DNA from: Sclerurus mexicanus
Taxonomy: Eukaryota; Chordata; Aves; Passeriformes; Furnariidae
Length of the DNA stretch: 64,000 nucleotides
Direction of reading: 5' to 3'
Assembly (NCBI GenBank): GCA_013396755.1
Contig: VWZF01001675.1
Location: forward strand, 62,001-126,000
Below the pieces are notes generated by a model that was not told the DNA's origin, did no database searches, and worked only from the letters and a program-made list of their open reading frames with translations. The first letter of the stretch is position 1. The number at the start of each line of letters is the position of its first letter. Shown in pieces: positions 1 through 12,678 of the stretch. Made by a program: the position numbers and the translations under genes.

Positions 1-2678
1 GTTGATGCTGCAAACTTTTAGTCACACCCTAATAACAAAAGGGGAACGAGGCGGGAGGAGGGAGAGAATTTATTGGGTCTGCTTATGGTCTCTCGCTGCA
101 ATATTTTCCTTGAACTGTGCTCAAAGAGGAATGGGCTGGATTATTTCCATTTCATCCTATTTATTGCACATCAGTGTGCAGCACTGTTTTGAAGCCAAGC
201 AGGACACCCACCGCTCCCCTATGCCCATGGAAAGCACGAGGACTGGCCTGGCGTGCCCGAGGAGTGAGCTGGGAGCAGTTTCTGGGCTCTGTTGCTGGCC
301 ATGCCCGTGATTGCGTGGTTAGCGTGGCTGTGTCTTGGGGGTGCCCCCTGTGTGCTGCCCAGCTGGAGCCTGGCAGCTGTGTTGGGTGGGAACCACATCT
401 CCCTGTGTGTGTGTGTGTGTGTGGAGAGCGTGGGCACACCGGGGGCTGGTGGAAGCGGCAGGGAGCTCGGGGCTGTGGCTCTGCCTCCCTGTCAGCCCCA
501 GCACTGGGCTCTGCCCCTGCCTGCTCAGGGGCTGTGCTTTCTCGGGGTCAGGCACACTCAACAAGACAGCAAAGCTGCAGCCTTTGCACAAGAGCCAAAT
601 GCAAAATGTCACTGGTTTGAAACAATAGAATCCCTTTCCCTGACCTGCTCAGGGCTTTCCCTGGTGGTGTTAGGGCTCTGTGGGTGGGTTTCCATGGGCA
701 AACACCTCCTGCCCTGACGCAGTTGCTCACCCAAAGGGTCTGTGTTTTCCCTGCTCAAGCAGCTTTGGGTTTGATCAGCGACCCCATCTGAACACCCCAG
801 GCTACCTTCTCCCTCCCAGGGCTTCTGCTCCGGGTCCCTCTGTCTTGGCTGCTGTTTCTTGTTGGGGTGGTGGTTTCAGCTGGTTGTGCTGATGCCTCCT
901 CCTCTGTCTGCTCCTGCTCCCAGGTTGCAGCCTCTGCTCCTCAGCTGTACATGGACTGTGGCCATGATCGGGGAGCTGCGCTGGCACTGAGAACACGAAA
1001 CAGCAGAAGTATCTCATCAGTTGGGATGGTTTTGGTTGGTTACTTTGATGTGAGAGCAGTGCCTCAGGTTGGTTCAGGCTGTGGCCATGCACAGAGCTGT
1101 GCTGGAGGGGCTGTTTGGGGAGCGGGGCCTGGTACCTGCAGCTCAGGTGGGCTCCCACCTGTGGCTGGTCTCAGGAGACCTGCCATGAGCCACGCATGGC
1201 ACACGGACACTTTCCTCCAAAGGTGGTTGTGTCAGAGCAATCGGAGGATTAGCAGTGCTGTTTCAGCTGGGGTGACACATTTACAGTATTTTCAGATCCT
1301 GATACCCCCCTCAGACCGTGATTTGCCCTCTCTTGGGCCTTCTTTCTGTCTTTGTCTTTGCGAGGTCAGACTCTGTAAGGTGTCACCGCAGCTGCACAAC
1401 CCCAGACTGCTGCTTCTGCTCAGGGAGGGTTTGCTCGGGTCTGTTCTCCCGTGGTTTTCCCTTCTCTCACTCGTGCACACCTGGATTGATAACCCACAGC
1501 TGGTACAGGGCAATACTGGAAGAGGTGGTGCTCTCAGGGCATTTTTTTAACCCAATGAGAAGCTGTAAATATGTTAAACCTCGGCACGTCCTTGTAAATC
1601 TTGCAACCCCCGAGCTGGATCCAAGCAGCTCACGCAGCCTGGCTAAGCCTCAGGGATGCTCACACACATCGTGTTACTCATCCAAACCCCAAAACTCTTA
1701 CAATTTCCTCATTATGGCTCTGTCTGCCAGTCAGCTTGGAAGCTTTAGAAGGGGAACTGGTGGGTGGTACAGTGTCTGTCTCAGTGTCTTCCTTACATTT
1801 TCTGCCTCTTCATTTCTGGAATAAAAGCTTCAGTTTTATTTCTCATGACTTGACAATGTATCATCTTGGAAATTAACCTTCCCCTTCAATTTCCTTAATA
1901 ATGCTGTCAAAAGTCATCAGCTAGAAAGCATTTGGTGGTGAATGCAAGAAATCTTTTCAAACCCCACTCCCCTCCATGATGAGCAAAAGGGACAAAAGAA
2001 AATCTTTTACAACTTAGTTTTTGTGTCTCAGTAAAACATAAACAGCCCCCTGAGAGGCATTAGTAACTGTTGAGAACCAATATTTACATGTAGTAATTTA
2101 TCCTCATGTTTATAGAAACCACAATTAAATATTTATTTTTTTTTACATCTCCTGGAAATTCTAATTAGAGATCGTGGCCAAATTTTGGGGGAGGGAATAA
2201 AAAAAAATAAAATAAACTTTAAGAGGTTTTTTAATGTCTGGGGATTTGGGTTGTTTGTTTCTGTTGACTGATATAAAAAGTGCCCAAGCCCTGAGGTGAC
2301 TCACGGGCTGTGCAGATGGAGATCTTTGCTCTGGGCTCTTGGAGTTGCTGGAGCAGGAAGAGTTGCTGTGTAACCACCTCCTCCAGTCCCATGTCCTTGT
2401 CCCCTGCTGGAAAAGCAGAGGGTGTGTGAAAACCCCTCCTGGAGACCCAGCTGCAGGAATAGTGGGTTTCCCAGGCAATTACATTTTTGGGAAGCTTGTG
2501 CTCTGACCCGGTAGGAGTGGGACGGGATGAACCGGAGGCTTCTGGAGGCTGCCAAGGTGGAGGCCAAGAGAAGGGTGTGAGGGTGGGGGAGGAGAGCAGC
2601 ACCTGGGGGACAAAGGAGCTTCTTTTCAGGCTCACCTCTCACTTAACTGTGCTTTACCCAAGACACTGAGGGGCTGAA
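1..2678. other. Intergenic DNA, no gene recognised
   Basis: G/T-rich sequence with one TG microsatellite and an AT-rich end (about 2090-2240). The open frames are short, overlap on both strands and show no family resemblance. Confidence 0.7.
404..423. repeat. (TG)n microsatellite
   Basis: Uninterrupted TG dinucleotide run of about ten units. Confidence 0.97.
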
Positions 2679-3126
2679 CGTGTCCAGAGAAAGGCAACGG
2701 AGCTGGAGAAGGGTCTGGAGCACGAGTCTGATGAGGGGCAGCTGGAGAGGCTCAGCCTGGAGAAAAGGAGGCTCAGGAGGGACCTTCTCCGTCTCTACAG
2801 CTCTCTGACAGCAAGGTGGAGCCAGGTGGAGTTCAGGCTCTGCTCCTAGGGAACAAGGGACAGGATGAGAGGAAACAGCCTCAGGTTGTGCCAGGGGAGG
2901 CTTAGATTGGATATTGGGAACATTTCTCCACCAAAAGGGTTGGCCACCATCAGAACAGCCTTTCCAGGGCAATGGTGGAATCACCACCCCTGGAGAGATT
3001 TAACAGTCACGTGGATGTGGCACTTGGGTACATGGATTAGTGGGGGCCTTGGCAGTGCTGGGGGAATGGTTGGGCTCGATCTTAAAGACCTTTTCCAACC
3101 TTAAAAATGCTACGGTTCTGTGATCT
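2679..3126 (+). mobile_element. CR1 LINE 3' end fragment
   Basis: About 450 bases match the avian CR1 3' end in order: aaggcaacggagctgg, aagggtctggagcacgag, gaaaaggaggctcag, ggaaacagcctcaggttg, ggaggcttagattggatatt, and the end ttttccaaccttaaaaatgctacggttctgtgat. The fragment is 5'-truncated and diverged, so it is inactive. Confidence 0.92.
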
Positions 3127-5496
3127 TCTCCACCCTAAATGGTTCTCTGATTCCTGTGGGCAGGACAAGGGGAGCTGTGCTCTGTCTCAGTAATGAACTC
3201 TGACTGTTCAGGAAGGCATTTATTTTTGCAAAATTGAAAGGTGGGAGGGGTGGGGAAAAACAATCAATGGATCTGTTTATATCTGTATAAAAAAGGCAGA
3301 AAAGTTAAGGCTAAGATGCCTCTTCATGTTCCCAGAGCAAAAACCTTCGCAGGATGTCCAGAGGGCAGGTGGCAAACAACTGATACCTTTGTGTAGGTGT
3401 TTTTAAAGGGTGTAAAGGAGGAGGTGAATGTGTACAACCCCTACATTCATGTGGAGGTACTTTAGGCTGAGCTGCGAGTGTGCCCAGATCCCAGGGCAGA
3501 GACCCTCTCTTTCACCCTGGGAGGAAGGTGCCCACGCCAGGCGTGGGGTGTTGGTGCTGAGGGCATGAGAGAACACTGTGTGCAGTGGAGGGCCCCAGTG
3601 GGACACTGTGCAGGGGCTTCTCTTTGAGTCGTGGCCATGGAGAGTGAGCCATGTGGAACAGCAGCAGTGGGAGCGCCCTTGTGCCTGCTGGGTCCCATTT
3701 AGGGCATCCTGGCTAAAGGGCACCACTCATGTGTCACTTCCAGTGTCACAGCTCCCAGTCTAGAAAGCGCTGAAAATCCTTTCTCCTTGTTGATGCAGAC
3801 TTTGGGGTGAGGGACTGGCACCTGGCAGGAGGTTCTGCACTCAGAAGGCACAGGCTCTGGTAGGGAACTAACCATGTTGGTAACACCCAGACATGACATG
3901 TCCCTTTACAGATCCGACAGACTGCGTGTTTTCAAACCAATCTCAAGAGCAGAGTAACTAATAATTGTTGGTGCTTCTACAAACATTCCCACAGGAGCCA
4001 TTGCTGTGGTTTGGTTGAAAACAGCAGTGAATTGAGCTTTACTCCATCTCTGGAAGTTAGATAAATATGACTTCTTTTTTTCCTTTTCAATGACACAAGC
4101 AGTTTCTCAAGCACCAGACTGGACACAACACACCAAAACTCCAGGGTTTTGTCCCTTTCCCCCGAGCTGGTAACGGAGCTGAACCATTTTCCAGTGTCAG
4201 CAGCAGGGTCCTCCTGTGCCGTGTACCAGGTCAGCCCCATCCAGCACCCTCCTGAAAATCAGCTGAGCAAACCTGCCTTGGCCTGGGTGTAGTGGGGAGG
4301 GTGGGGGAAATCATCCCAAAAGGTGAAGGCTTCCCTGGTGTCTTTATTAGCAGTGTCTGTTTGAAAATCAAGCGGGCTCTGGTACGGATCTCTGTCTCTT
4401 CCAGCCATAGTGTTGTGGCAGGAGGATGGAGGCACATCCCAGGTGGGAATTCCTGCAGGAGTGGTTGGTTCTGAGCACAGGGGTGGCCTGGCAGTGGGCG
4501 ATCCCATGGAGGGGAGTGATTAGACCAGGGAAGAGTCCATGTTTCCGCTGCAAATCCTTTCAAGTTGTCTGGTTTGGAGAGCATTTCCTGGGTTTGTAAT
4601 CCGCTGGTTTGGTTGTTTTTGTGATGGGATCAGGGTGGTCACCTCACTGCTTGGGGCTCAGGGAGGTGCTGGGCAAACATCAACCAGTGCTGTTGTTGAG
4701 GTTTCACTGACACCTCTGCCCGGGGCTGGATGAAGCTGCAAACACTGCCTGGACTTCTGAGATGGGAAAATGCCTTTTTTCCCCCTCTGTTTTATATATT
4801 TTCTTAATGTGTGCTGATGTTATATGTTATTAAAATCGATTACCTCCTTCACTCATTTCCTTTCCTCTGGACTCAATTATTTTGCATCTTTTTTTTTTTT
4901 TTTTTTTAAAGTAGGTTGAAGCTGATACGAGAGAAATAATATCCAATCTGTATTTCTTAAGGTACAGGACCAGGCTGTCAGGCTGTTGGCACAAAACAAC
5001 AATTGTTTTATTGTTGGGGTAAGTAAATAAGAACAAGAAGCCTTAAGTATTGGCATATGTTGATACTTGGCCAAAAGGGTCTCTAAACAATACATTTTCT
5101 ATTCATTCCAGAAACCTCATACTCTGTTATTTCTCGTTTAATGCTGTTGGCAAATACCCATGTCACCATCTAATTTTGACTGTAGTTCAACTTTTTTAGT
5201 GCAAAGCTAATCCTCATTATAGCTGTAAACATGTGTTTCATTTGGCCTCGTGTTCACGTGCTAAAGTGACAAAGGCAATCGAGGGTTTCTGTCAGAGATG
5301 GAGATGGCCAGGTAAGAGTTTTGTTCAATCTGCTTCATCTTTTACCCAGGGAAACCAGCCCAGTCGCTTAGCAGGGAAGGATGTTTTCATAAGCCTCTCT
5401 GTACTCTTGTGCTTGGTCTCTTCCCTGCTCTGCACCTTTTTTTGGAAGAACAGGACACACTGAGGGGAAAAGAACAAGTGAATCCAGTGCCACCCA

Positions 5497-5578
5497 CTAG
5501 GTCGGGTTGCTCAGGGTCCCATCCAGCCTGGCCTTGGACACTTGAGGGATGGCACAGCCACAGCTTCTCTGCAGAGTG
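5497..5578 (-). mobile_element. CR1 LINE fragment
   Basis: About 80 bases with the reverse-complement CR1 signature: ccactaggtcgggttgctcag, then catccagcctggccttggacactt, then ggcacagccacagcttctctg. Short, old copy. Confidence 0.8.
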
Positions 5579-6002
5579 ACTTTTCAACTCTGGTTATTTT
5601 AATGTGCCTCAGTTTTCATGGAGAATTACAAGTTCAGTCCTTAATGAGGACCTACTCAAGGTGACTCCTCTTTAAAATGAGACTTCTTGTGAGGAGGGAT
5701 CACAGAGCAGAAGCCCTGAAGTCACAATTCACTTTCAGCCAGTTTTTTGTAAAATACTTTATAGTTTTTAATGACCAATCCAGCCTGACTTCCCTGCTTC
5801 CAGTAGAGCATGTGACAAATGGTTCACCAAAATAACCTGGTTCATGGAAGTCTGGCAGTGACTACAAGAGAGGTTTAAGTGTTGTCACCAAATTCCTTAA
5901 AATGCAGTGCCATAAAAACAGCAGAAACATTCAAGGGCAACATGACAGTGATACCCTGAGTCAAGTGGGACTAGACCTGGTTCTTCTATGGTTCCTTTCA
6001 TG

Positions 6003-6089
6003 ATAGAATAGAGCAGGGTAGAGTAGAATATTTTGGGTTGAATGGGACTTAAAATGGTCATCAACTCAAATGGTACCATCTAGTCCAAC
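6003..6089 (-). mobile_element. Diverged CR1-like 3' tail fragment
   Basis: Stretch with tagaatattttgggttgaat, gggacttaaaatggtcatc and ccatctagtccaac, resembling the reverse complement of a CR1 3' tail. Quite diverged. Confidence 0.6.
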
Positions 6090-7529
6090 AATAAAACTAT
6101 TCTGTTGAAGTTCCTGCTTAAAATGTGGCTTCATGTTGGCTCTTCTAGTAATGACTGCCAAGTTAAGACAGCACCAAGGGCTAGATCAAACAGAGGGAGG
6201 GGTTTGGAGGCTCAAGGTGGAGGTGGAGTTCTGCTCCTGCATGTGCTTTGCAACGGGGTGGGGTTGCAAACACTCCCATCCCACAGTGGCAGTGCCGAAA
6301 TCGGAATTCTCCTGAGAAATTCCCAAGCAGGCAGAGCCTGTCTGCTGGGACTGGGTGAGCACCACAACCTCAGCAGCTGCCAGCTTGGGCAGAGTCCGTC
6401 TGTGCTAGAAGAAATATAGTTTGCCACAAAACATTTTTCTATATTCAAATGCACGCTTGAGCCACAAACATTTCTCTGTGTTTTCCCTACACCACCGAGT
6501 TGCAAATTGTCCTCTTGTATTTAAATGGAGCCCAAATTCAATCCATACATTTCCAGTCATTATCACCCCATTATCCTTTCTCCTCTTTGCTATTTTTCTC
6601 ACCAGGCAGTGGTAAACCCCAGGCCCTTTCTCAAACATGTGGTTGATATAAGAGGGGAGGAAAGTTCTTTTCAAATATTAAAATGTTTTTAAATACTGTT
6701 TTATAGCAATCATGGTCATCTGCAAGAAATCAGTTTTCAAAGAAGCGTTTGATGGACTGACAATCATCTGACCCTGGGATGGGATGAAATGGTCCAATTC
6801 AAGCTGCAGTGGGACTCACTTTTCTGGAGAGCACATGAGTTTAGAAGAGAGTGATGAAGCTGAATTTTGGAAGTACCAATTTGGCTTTTGAAGCGTGTTG
6901 GGATCCAGGCTGGTAACAGCAAAGTAGAATTTTACACCATGGAGTTGTCACCCCAGTTTGACACTGACGAACATTGTGGCTGCTCAACAGCTGCTGGAGC
7001 ACCTGGAGCCCCCGTGCTACAGCATTTGTGACCACCTTCAGCACAGCTGGGTCGGAAACCAGGGCAAAGAGCAGCTCCAGCCTCGTGGTGGCCAAGGCCG
7101 GAGGAGACCTTGTTAGATCACGGAGGTGCAACACGTGGAGAGCTCACCTTGCTGGTGCTGTGGGGTAAGGTCAGGGCTCTGACATCTCCAGTGCCCAGGT
7201 GAGCACGAATTCCCTTCCTAGAGGAACAACTCTCCTTTCTGCCTTGACCTCCGTGGGTTCTGCTTAGGGCAAGCTCATCGTTCAGGGGGGCTTTGGTGGG
7301 GCATTGCTCCTGACACAGGGCTGTGGGCAGCCCAGGTGCCTGCTCTGTGAGGGTCAGAGTGTGGAAGGAGGTGGCCTCTTTGTAGAGTGGGCAGCGGTAA
7401 GGAGGAATGGTAAATGTATGAGACAACTCATCCCATCTTTCACTGCACTGAGGGACAAATCCAATCGGGACCTCTCATCCTCTTGATTAAAGATCTGAAG
7501 TTTTCACACCTTCGCTCAGTATTTCTGGG

Positions 7530-7618
7530 GCAGGCTGTCCAGTGAAGGGCCAGGAGTTGTGCCTGATGGTCCTTGTGGGTCCCTCCCACCTCAGGATACT
7601 CTGCAATTCTGTGGTTCT
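7530..7618 (+). mobile_element. CR1 LINE 3' tail fragment
   Basis: Contains gggccaggagttgtgcctgatg, ccttgtgggtccctcccacctcaggatac and an ending like ttctgtggttct, the sense-strand CR1 3' tail pattern. Confidence 0.75.
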
Positions 7619-10258
7619 TGTGTGTTTGTTGCACAGCATTTATTGCTGCCCAGCGCACGCGGGAGGTTTGCTTCCGACACAACTTCACTTTGTGGGTTTG
7701 GCCATGAACTTTTGTTTGGATATGTAGGGAACTTTCAATATTCAGTTTCAGTGTGTTAATATGGAAAAAGCTCAAAAAAACTCCCTCTTGGCTGTAATTC
7801 CTCAGGTGCTCAGCTGGCTGCTTGTGTTTTGAGTTGCTCTATTCGCTGTGCCTGAGGCAGATGTGAGAGACCCCAGTGTGAGAGAGCTCCTGGATTGTCC
7901 ACCATTTATACTGTTTTTACTGGATGTCCAGGCTGAGAAGCAGCAATAACTTCAAGTTATTTTGTTTTTTCTAGTCTTATTTTCTTCAATACTGGTAAGG
8001 AACAGTCAAGGCTTTGGTGATCAATACCCGACACCGGCTCTGCTTTAGAAACCATTCAGGCTTTTCAGGTGTCCAACTTCCAAACTACTTAGGGCACAAG
8101 GGGAAATGTAAACATTGTTCTGTTATTCAACCTGCTACATAAGAGCATTGAGTCTGACAAGGCTCCAGGTAGCCCTGTGCCCCGTCCTTCCCTAGATCAG
8201 ACGCTGATATCCCTCCCCAGTGACATCCAATCTGCCAGCTTTGTTTTCACTACAACAATTGGCCACTGTAAATGCTGGTTACGCTTCTTCGTGCCTGCCC
8301 TGCCAGAGCTGCTTCCAGGAGGGTTCTGCTGCCTTTCTCAGGATTCAGGCTTGTAGCAGTTCTTTCTTAAATACAGGCAGGGGTATTTAAATGCAAGTTC
8401 AGCTGTGTGCTGTGTTTACTTGATCTGTGCAGGGAGAGAGGTGATTGCAGATATTCTTTTGAACCTTTCATCAAAATCTTTTTTTTTTTTTTTAAGATAG
8501 ATATATGTGGCATTAAAGGCTGTGAAACTTCTTGGTAGGGCACAGGCCCTGCTGGATGAGGCTGTTTGCAGAGCCCAGAGTTGGCTGTCGAGCATGAGAT
8601 GGGTTTCAGGCTGTGCCGCTGACAGACTTTACTGCGGACATGGAGCTCGTGAAGTTGGACGTGCTCCTTGTAGGGACTGTGTACATGTGGAGGGCCTTGG
8701 CCAGGGAGAGGGTGATGAGCCCCGGGGTTGTTACTCAGAACAAAACTTGGTGTCTTTGCTCTGCACTGATCTTGCAGGGAAAGCAGAGCAGAGCATTCCC
8801 TCCGTCCTCCCCATCTGCCTCTGGTGAACACAACACATATTTATACCCAGGAATGGCAAGGCCAGGTCTGGCAAATGCCAACGGTCTGGCTCTGCAACAG
8901 CACGAGAACAGTCAAAATGCTAGTTCAAAGTATGAGATGCACATAAGAAGTATAAGCAGCAATAAACGTGCTCCGACCAGGCAGGAGGGAAGTACCCCCT
9001 CAGATCAGCTGGCAGAGCTGGATGGAGAACAGGACCCTGGACTTGGGTGTAGTTTGACTTAAGCTGGATTTCTGCATTGTATTAGTTTTACAGTCTCTTC
9101 CCATCCAGCAGAGATCTCTCTTTCTTTGCTAACACGCCTCTGTGCTGTGTACACTGCACATGGCTCAGTCCACTGCCAGCGAATAGCTGTGCCGTGGTGG
9201 CTGTGATGGTCCTCCCCAGAATCCCAGCATCTGAGATGAGACAGCTCCTTCCCAAAGTCCTGTCCTGTCTCTTGCTGCACTGAAAGGCTTCTCCTCTGGT
9301 CTGAAAGGCAGCAGGGAAGCATTTCCATCTAGAGCAGTTTGCTTCTTTTTATTTACCCTTGGCCTCTGGGTCAGGAAACCTTAATAATTTCCTTTTTATT
9401 AATTTAATCCATAGTTCCTAGTAATTACCATAAATTAAGCCTGCTGGGGGCAAAAACACAGCCAATAAACCAGAGAAACCGCTGGCTTTATTTGGGTAAC
9501 GTCAGTACCAAGAGGATTGTTTCCTGCAGGTCAGTCCCTTGGTTGTTGTGATTAACTTGAGATCAGCAGAGAGTTTCCCGTCCACCTTTTAAACGAGGCT
9601 GGGACGTGCCAGGAATTCTGCTAACGCACAGGGTCCTGTTAAACGCTTAACCTCGGCGTGAAATGAACTTAGTCCTGCCCCTGTGCAGGTCCTGAGGATT
9701 TGCCAAGGGATGTTTCTCTCCGGTTTGGGTGAACTTGACTGGAGACACTGGTGGTGCTCCCACAGGGAGGTGACAGCAGCGGGCACCGATGTGCTTTTGA
9801 CACGCTGGAGTTCAGTGTGTGGATGAAAATTGGGCAGTACCTCCCAAGATTAAAAAAAACCCAACAATAATAATCTGGACTTGCAGTGGGAAAATACTCG
9901 GTATCGTTTCGCAAAGAGCCTTCTTTGGTCCTCCTCAGCAGCACCTCTGGGAATGGGGCGCTGGGAGCACGATGGAGAAAGAGGGAATCAGAACAAGGCC
10001 GTGGGATGAGAGGCCAACTCCAGGAGGCCCCACTAGTAAAGGGCTGCTGGTTTCCTCTGCTAACTGGGCTGCAGCCAGGCATTCCTGAGTGGCACCGGTC
10101 CTCCCCGCGCTGCAGAGGGAACGTTCCCCTTTGTTAGCTGTGGAAGTGCGTGCCTAAGCCAAAGGTTACCAGGCTGAGGTGATATTTTTGCATTCCTACA
10201 ATGTCTTGGCTTTTTTAAATTAAATTCTTGCAACATGAGGATTTAATCCCTTCTGGTA

Positions 10259-10322
10259 TATGTGGTGTGTATGTGTGTGCGCGTTTGTATGAGTGTATAT
10301 ATTTATTTATTTATTTATTTTT
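10259..10322. repeat. TG-rich then (TTTA)n simple repeat
   Basis: An imperfect TG/TGTA stretch leads into a run of TTTA tetramers (about 10299-10321). Confidence 0.9.
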
Positions 10323-12491
10323 CTACAGAAATTTCATCAGGCAAGTTATTTTTGTTTTTGAAAATTGGCTCAGATACAGGGTCAGTAACTTTCCACCCAG
10401 AGCCTGTGGAAGGGTTTGGGGTTTGAGGCTGAGTAGAGGGTCGAGTTTTAGGGCTGTACTTGAGTCGAAACTAGATCTGGGGTTGAGAGCCACTAGGGAT
10501 GAAATCTGTCAAATTGCTCTTGAATATTTTTTATTAAAAATAATGGAAATAAGCAGTTTCCCTCTGCCCAAAAGCAGAGTTCTACCACATTGGGACTAAC
10601 AAAATTAGTGGTTTCCAACATGGACTTGGGTTCGAAATGCAATCCCAGAAGGGTGAGTTTGGAGTCACAGACTCCAAGTGAAACTCCAGCACAACAAAAG
10701 GCATTTTGATTATAGCACTGTGAGGGTGGGGAAGAAACACAGGCTGTGCCCTGGCCCTGCTAGCAAGGAGCTGGAAATCACTTGGGACCACCAGAGAGGT
10801 GCTGTGGGACAGCACAGAGGGGTGAGGGCAGCTGCAGGCAGAGCCCAGCGCTGTGCCCTGGGCTCCGGGAGCAGATATTCCAGCCCAGGGTTACCTCAAT
10901 GAGCCCGAGGCTTTGGCTGCAGAGCAGTCTCTGGTTGCTCTGAGCTCACACACTCTCTGCCACTTCTGGTGCTGGATGAAGGGAGTGGGTTTTTCTTGGG
11001 GGAAAAAAAGAGAAGTGAGAAGTTACCTCAGGCTGTGATCTGGTTTCTTCTCCCTTCCACTGAGCTGCTTTGCCAGTCTTGAGATGATCAGGAGGACTGA
11101 TCCACTTACACGGATGTCCTAGAGAAAATGCCCAGAGCTGCTTCTGCTAAGCCAAGGAGCCCTCTGCTCTGGCCATGCAAAGGGGGCAGCACTCCCGCGG
11201 GGTAAAGAGGAACCAGGCCAACAGCACTGGGAGACAGGTGCCCAGTTGCTCTAAACCGGAGTCCAGACTTTAGGCAGCGACCTCCTCCTGATGTGCCCTT
11301 GAAAATCTGTCTTTGTTATGCTGGAGAACCACAGTATTGCATTTCTGTGGCGGTCTTTCTCCACCGAAGCATCAGCTTGAGCTGAATCCTGTGCTAATGC
11401 CAGGGAAGTGCCTGTGTGGGCTCTGCTAAGACCTGGACAAGGCGGGCTTGGCTGTGTCCTGGCTAAAGGTGTCTTGGAGCAAAGATGCTTGGCTGAAATG
11501 AGGATTATGGTGCTCCAGGAGCTGGTTCCCTTCTGGTGGCAGCTCAGCTGGGGACGTCCCACAGCATGGCCAGCACGGCCACCTTGGCTTTGCTCAGTGG
11601 TGGGTCCTGAGAGCCCATCGGAGTCCTGAGCTCTTCCCTTGTGCTGGCTCAAAGGAGCCCATGTGATGGGAAGAAATGCAGGTTCTGCTCAGTGGAGGTG
11701 TCTTTGTTTCATCACCGCTTCCTTCTTTGGAAGAAAAATTATTCCTCCAGGTCTTGACATCTGCTGCTGTTTAAAGGATCATCATCATCACCACCCCATT
11801 CCTCCTGGGGCCTCAAGGTATATAAAGCCTTATTCTTCCCAAATTTGTGATTGAAAACAGATATTACATGATGGTGTCCCTTTAAATGCCATGCCAGTGG
11901 TGGGAAGCTTATTAATTAGTTGTTCTGCAAGACAGAAGGTGGTGGGGACTGAGGAGGACAGGTGGAAGGTTTTAGGTTGATTTTAGCCCTGCTGGGGTGG
12001 TGACCACCTATGGACATCCTGCAGGAGGAATCTGCAGCGCTTGCAGCTCTCCTCTGGTGCTGTTATTTGCATTATCCAGGGGTTCCCTTGTGACCCTTAG
12101 CAGTTTTTATGCGGGCTCTGGCAAGTGACTGTGTCAGAGGAAGAATTTCTCAGGTTAGCAGCCCCCTCTGCTACTTGTCACCCCCCTTGTACACCACAGA
12201 CAAGCCCCTGTGGCCCTGGAACCAAGGGAGCAATGGAAAGTGCACCTGGAAGCTTCTCAGAGGGTCCAAGCTGTGGAAAAATCTCATAAAACACCTCCTT
12301 GAAGCCTGTCTCTTGTGGGGGGCTGCGTGTAACCTCCATCCTCCCCCTCCATCAGGTGGCTGGGCTGGGGGAGGCTGCAGCTCCAGACACTCTCACCACG
12401 AGCAGCCCCACGAGTGCTGGAGGGGGCCCACAGCTCTCACTCTGCGTTTTGTTTGCAGGTTCAGTGCTGATGGTGATTATTTCGTGGTTCT

Positions 12492-12678
12492 GAGGGTGGG
12501 CAGGCCCTGGCACAGGTTGGGCAGAGAAGCTGTGGCTGCCCCAGCCCTGGGAGTGTCCAAGGCCAGCTTGGACGGGGCTTGGAGCAACCTGTGCTGGTGG
12601 AAGGTGTCCCTGCCCATGGCAGGGGTGGAATGAGATGAGCTTTAAGGTCCTTTTCAACTCAAACCATTCTATGATTCT
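12492..12678 (+). mobile_element. CR1 LINE 3' end fragment
   Basis: About 190 bases with caggccctggcacaggttg, gagaagctgtggctgcccc, gtgtccaaggccagcttgg, ggtggaatgagatgagcttt and ttcaactcaaaccattctatgattct. This is the typical sense-strand CR1 3' end. Confidence 0.92.

Larger units (their letters stand above)
3127..12491. other. Intergenic DNA, no gene recognised
   Basis: Holds small CR1 fragments (5497-5578, 6003-6089, 7530-7618), T runs (about 4891 and 8479) and a TTTA repeat. The stretch 9350-9480 is AT-rich with ATTA cores and might be regulatory. No exon or RNA gene is recognised. Confidence 0.7.

Noticed and set aside
867..1550. 227-codon open frame near the window start, and similar frames at 20368-21027 and 12109-12633
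   Set aside because: No resemblance to a known family and no splice or start context. The 12109-12633 frame runs into a CR1 fragment, and the others fit chance open frames in intergenic DNA.
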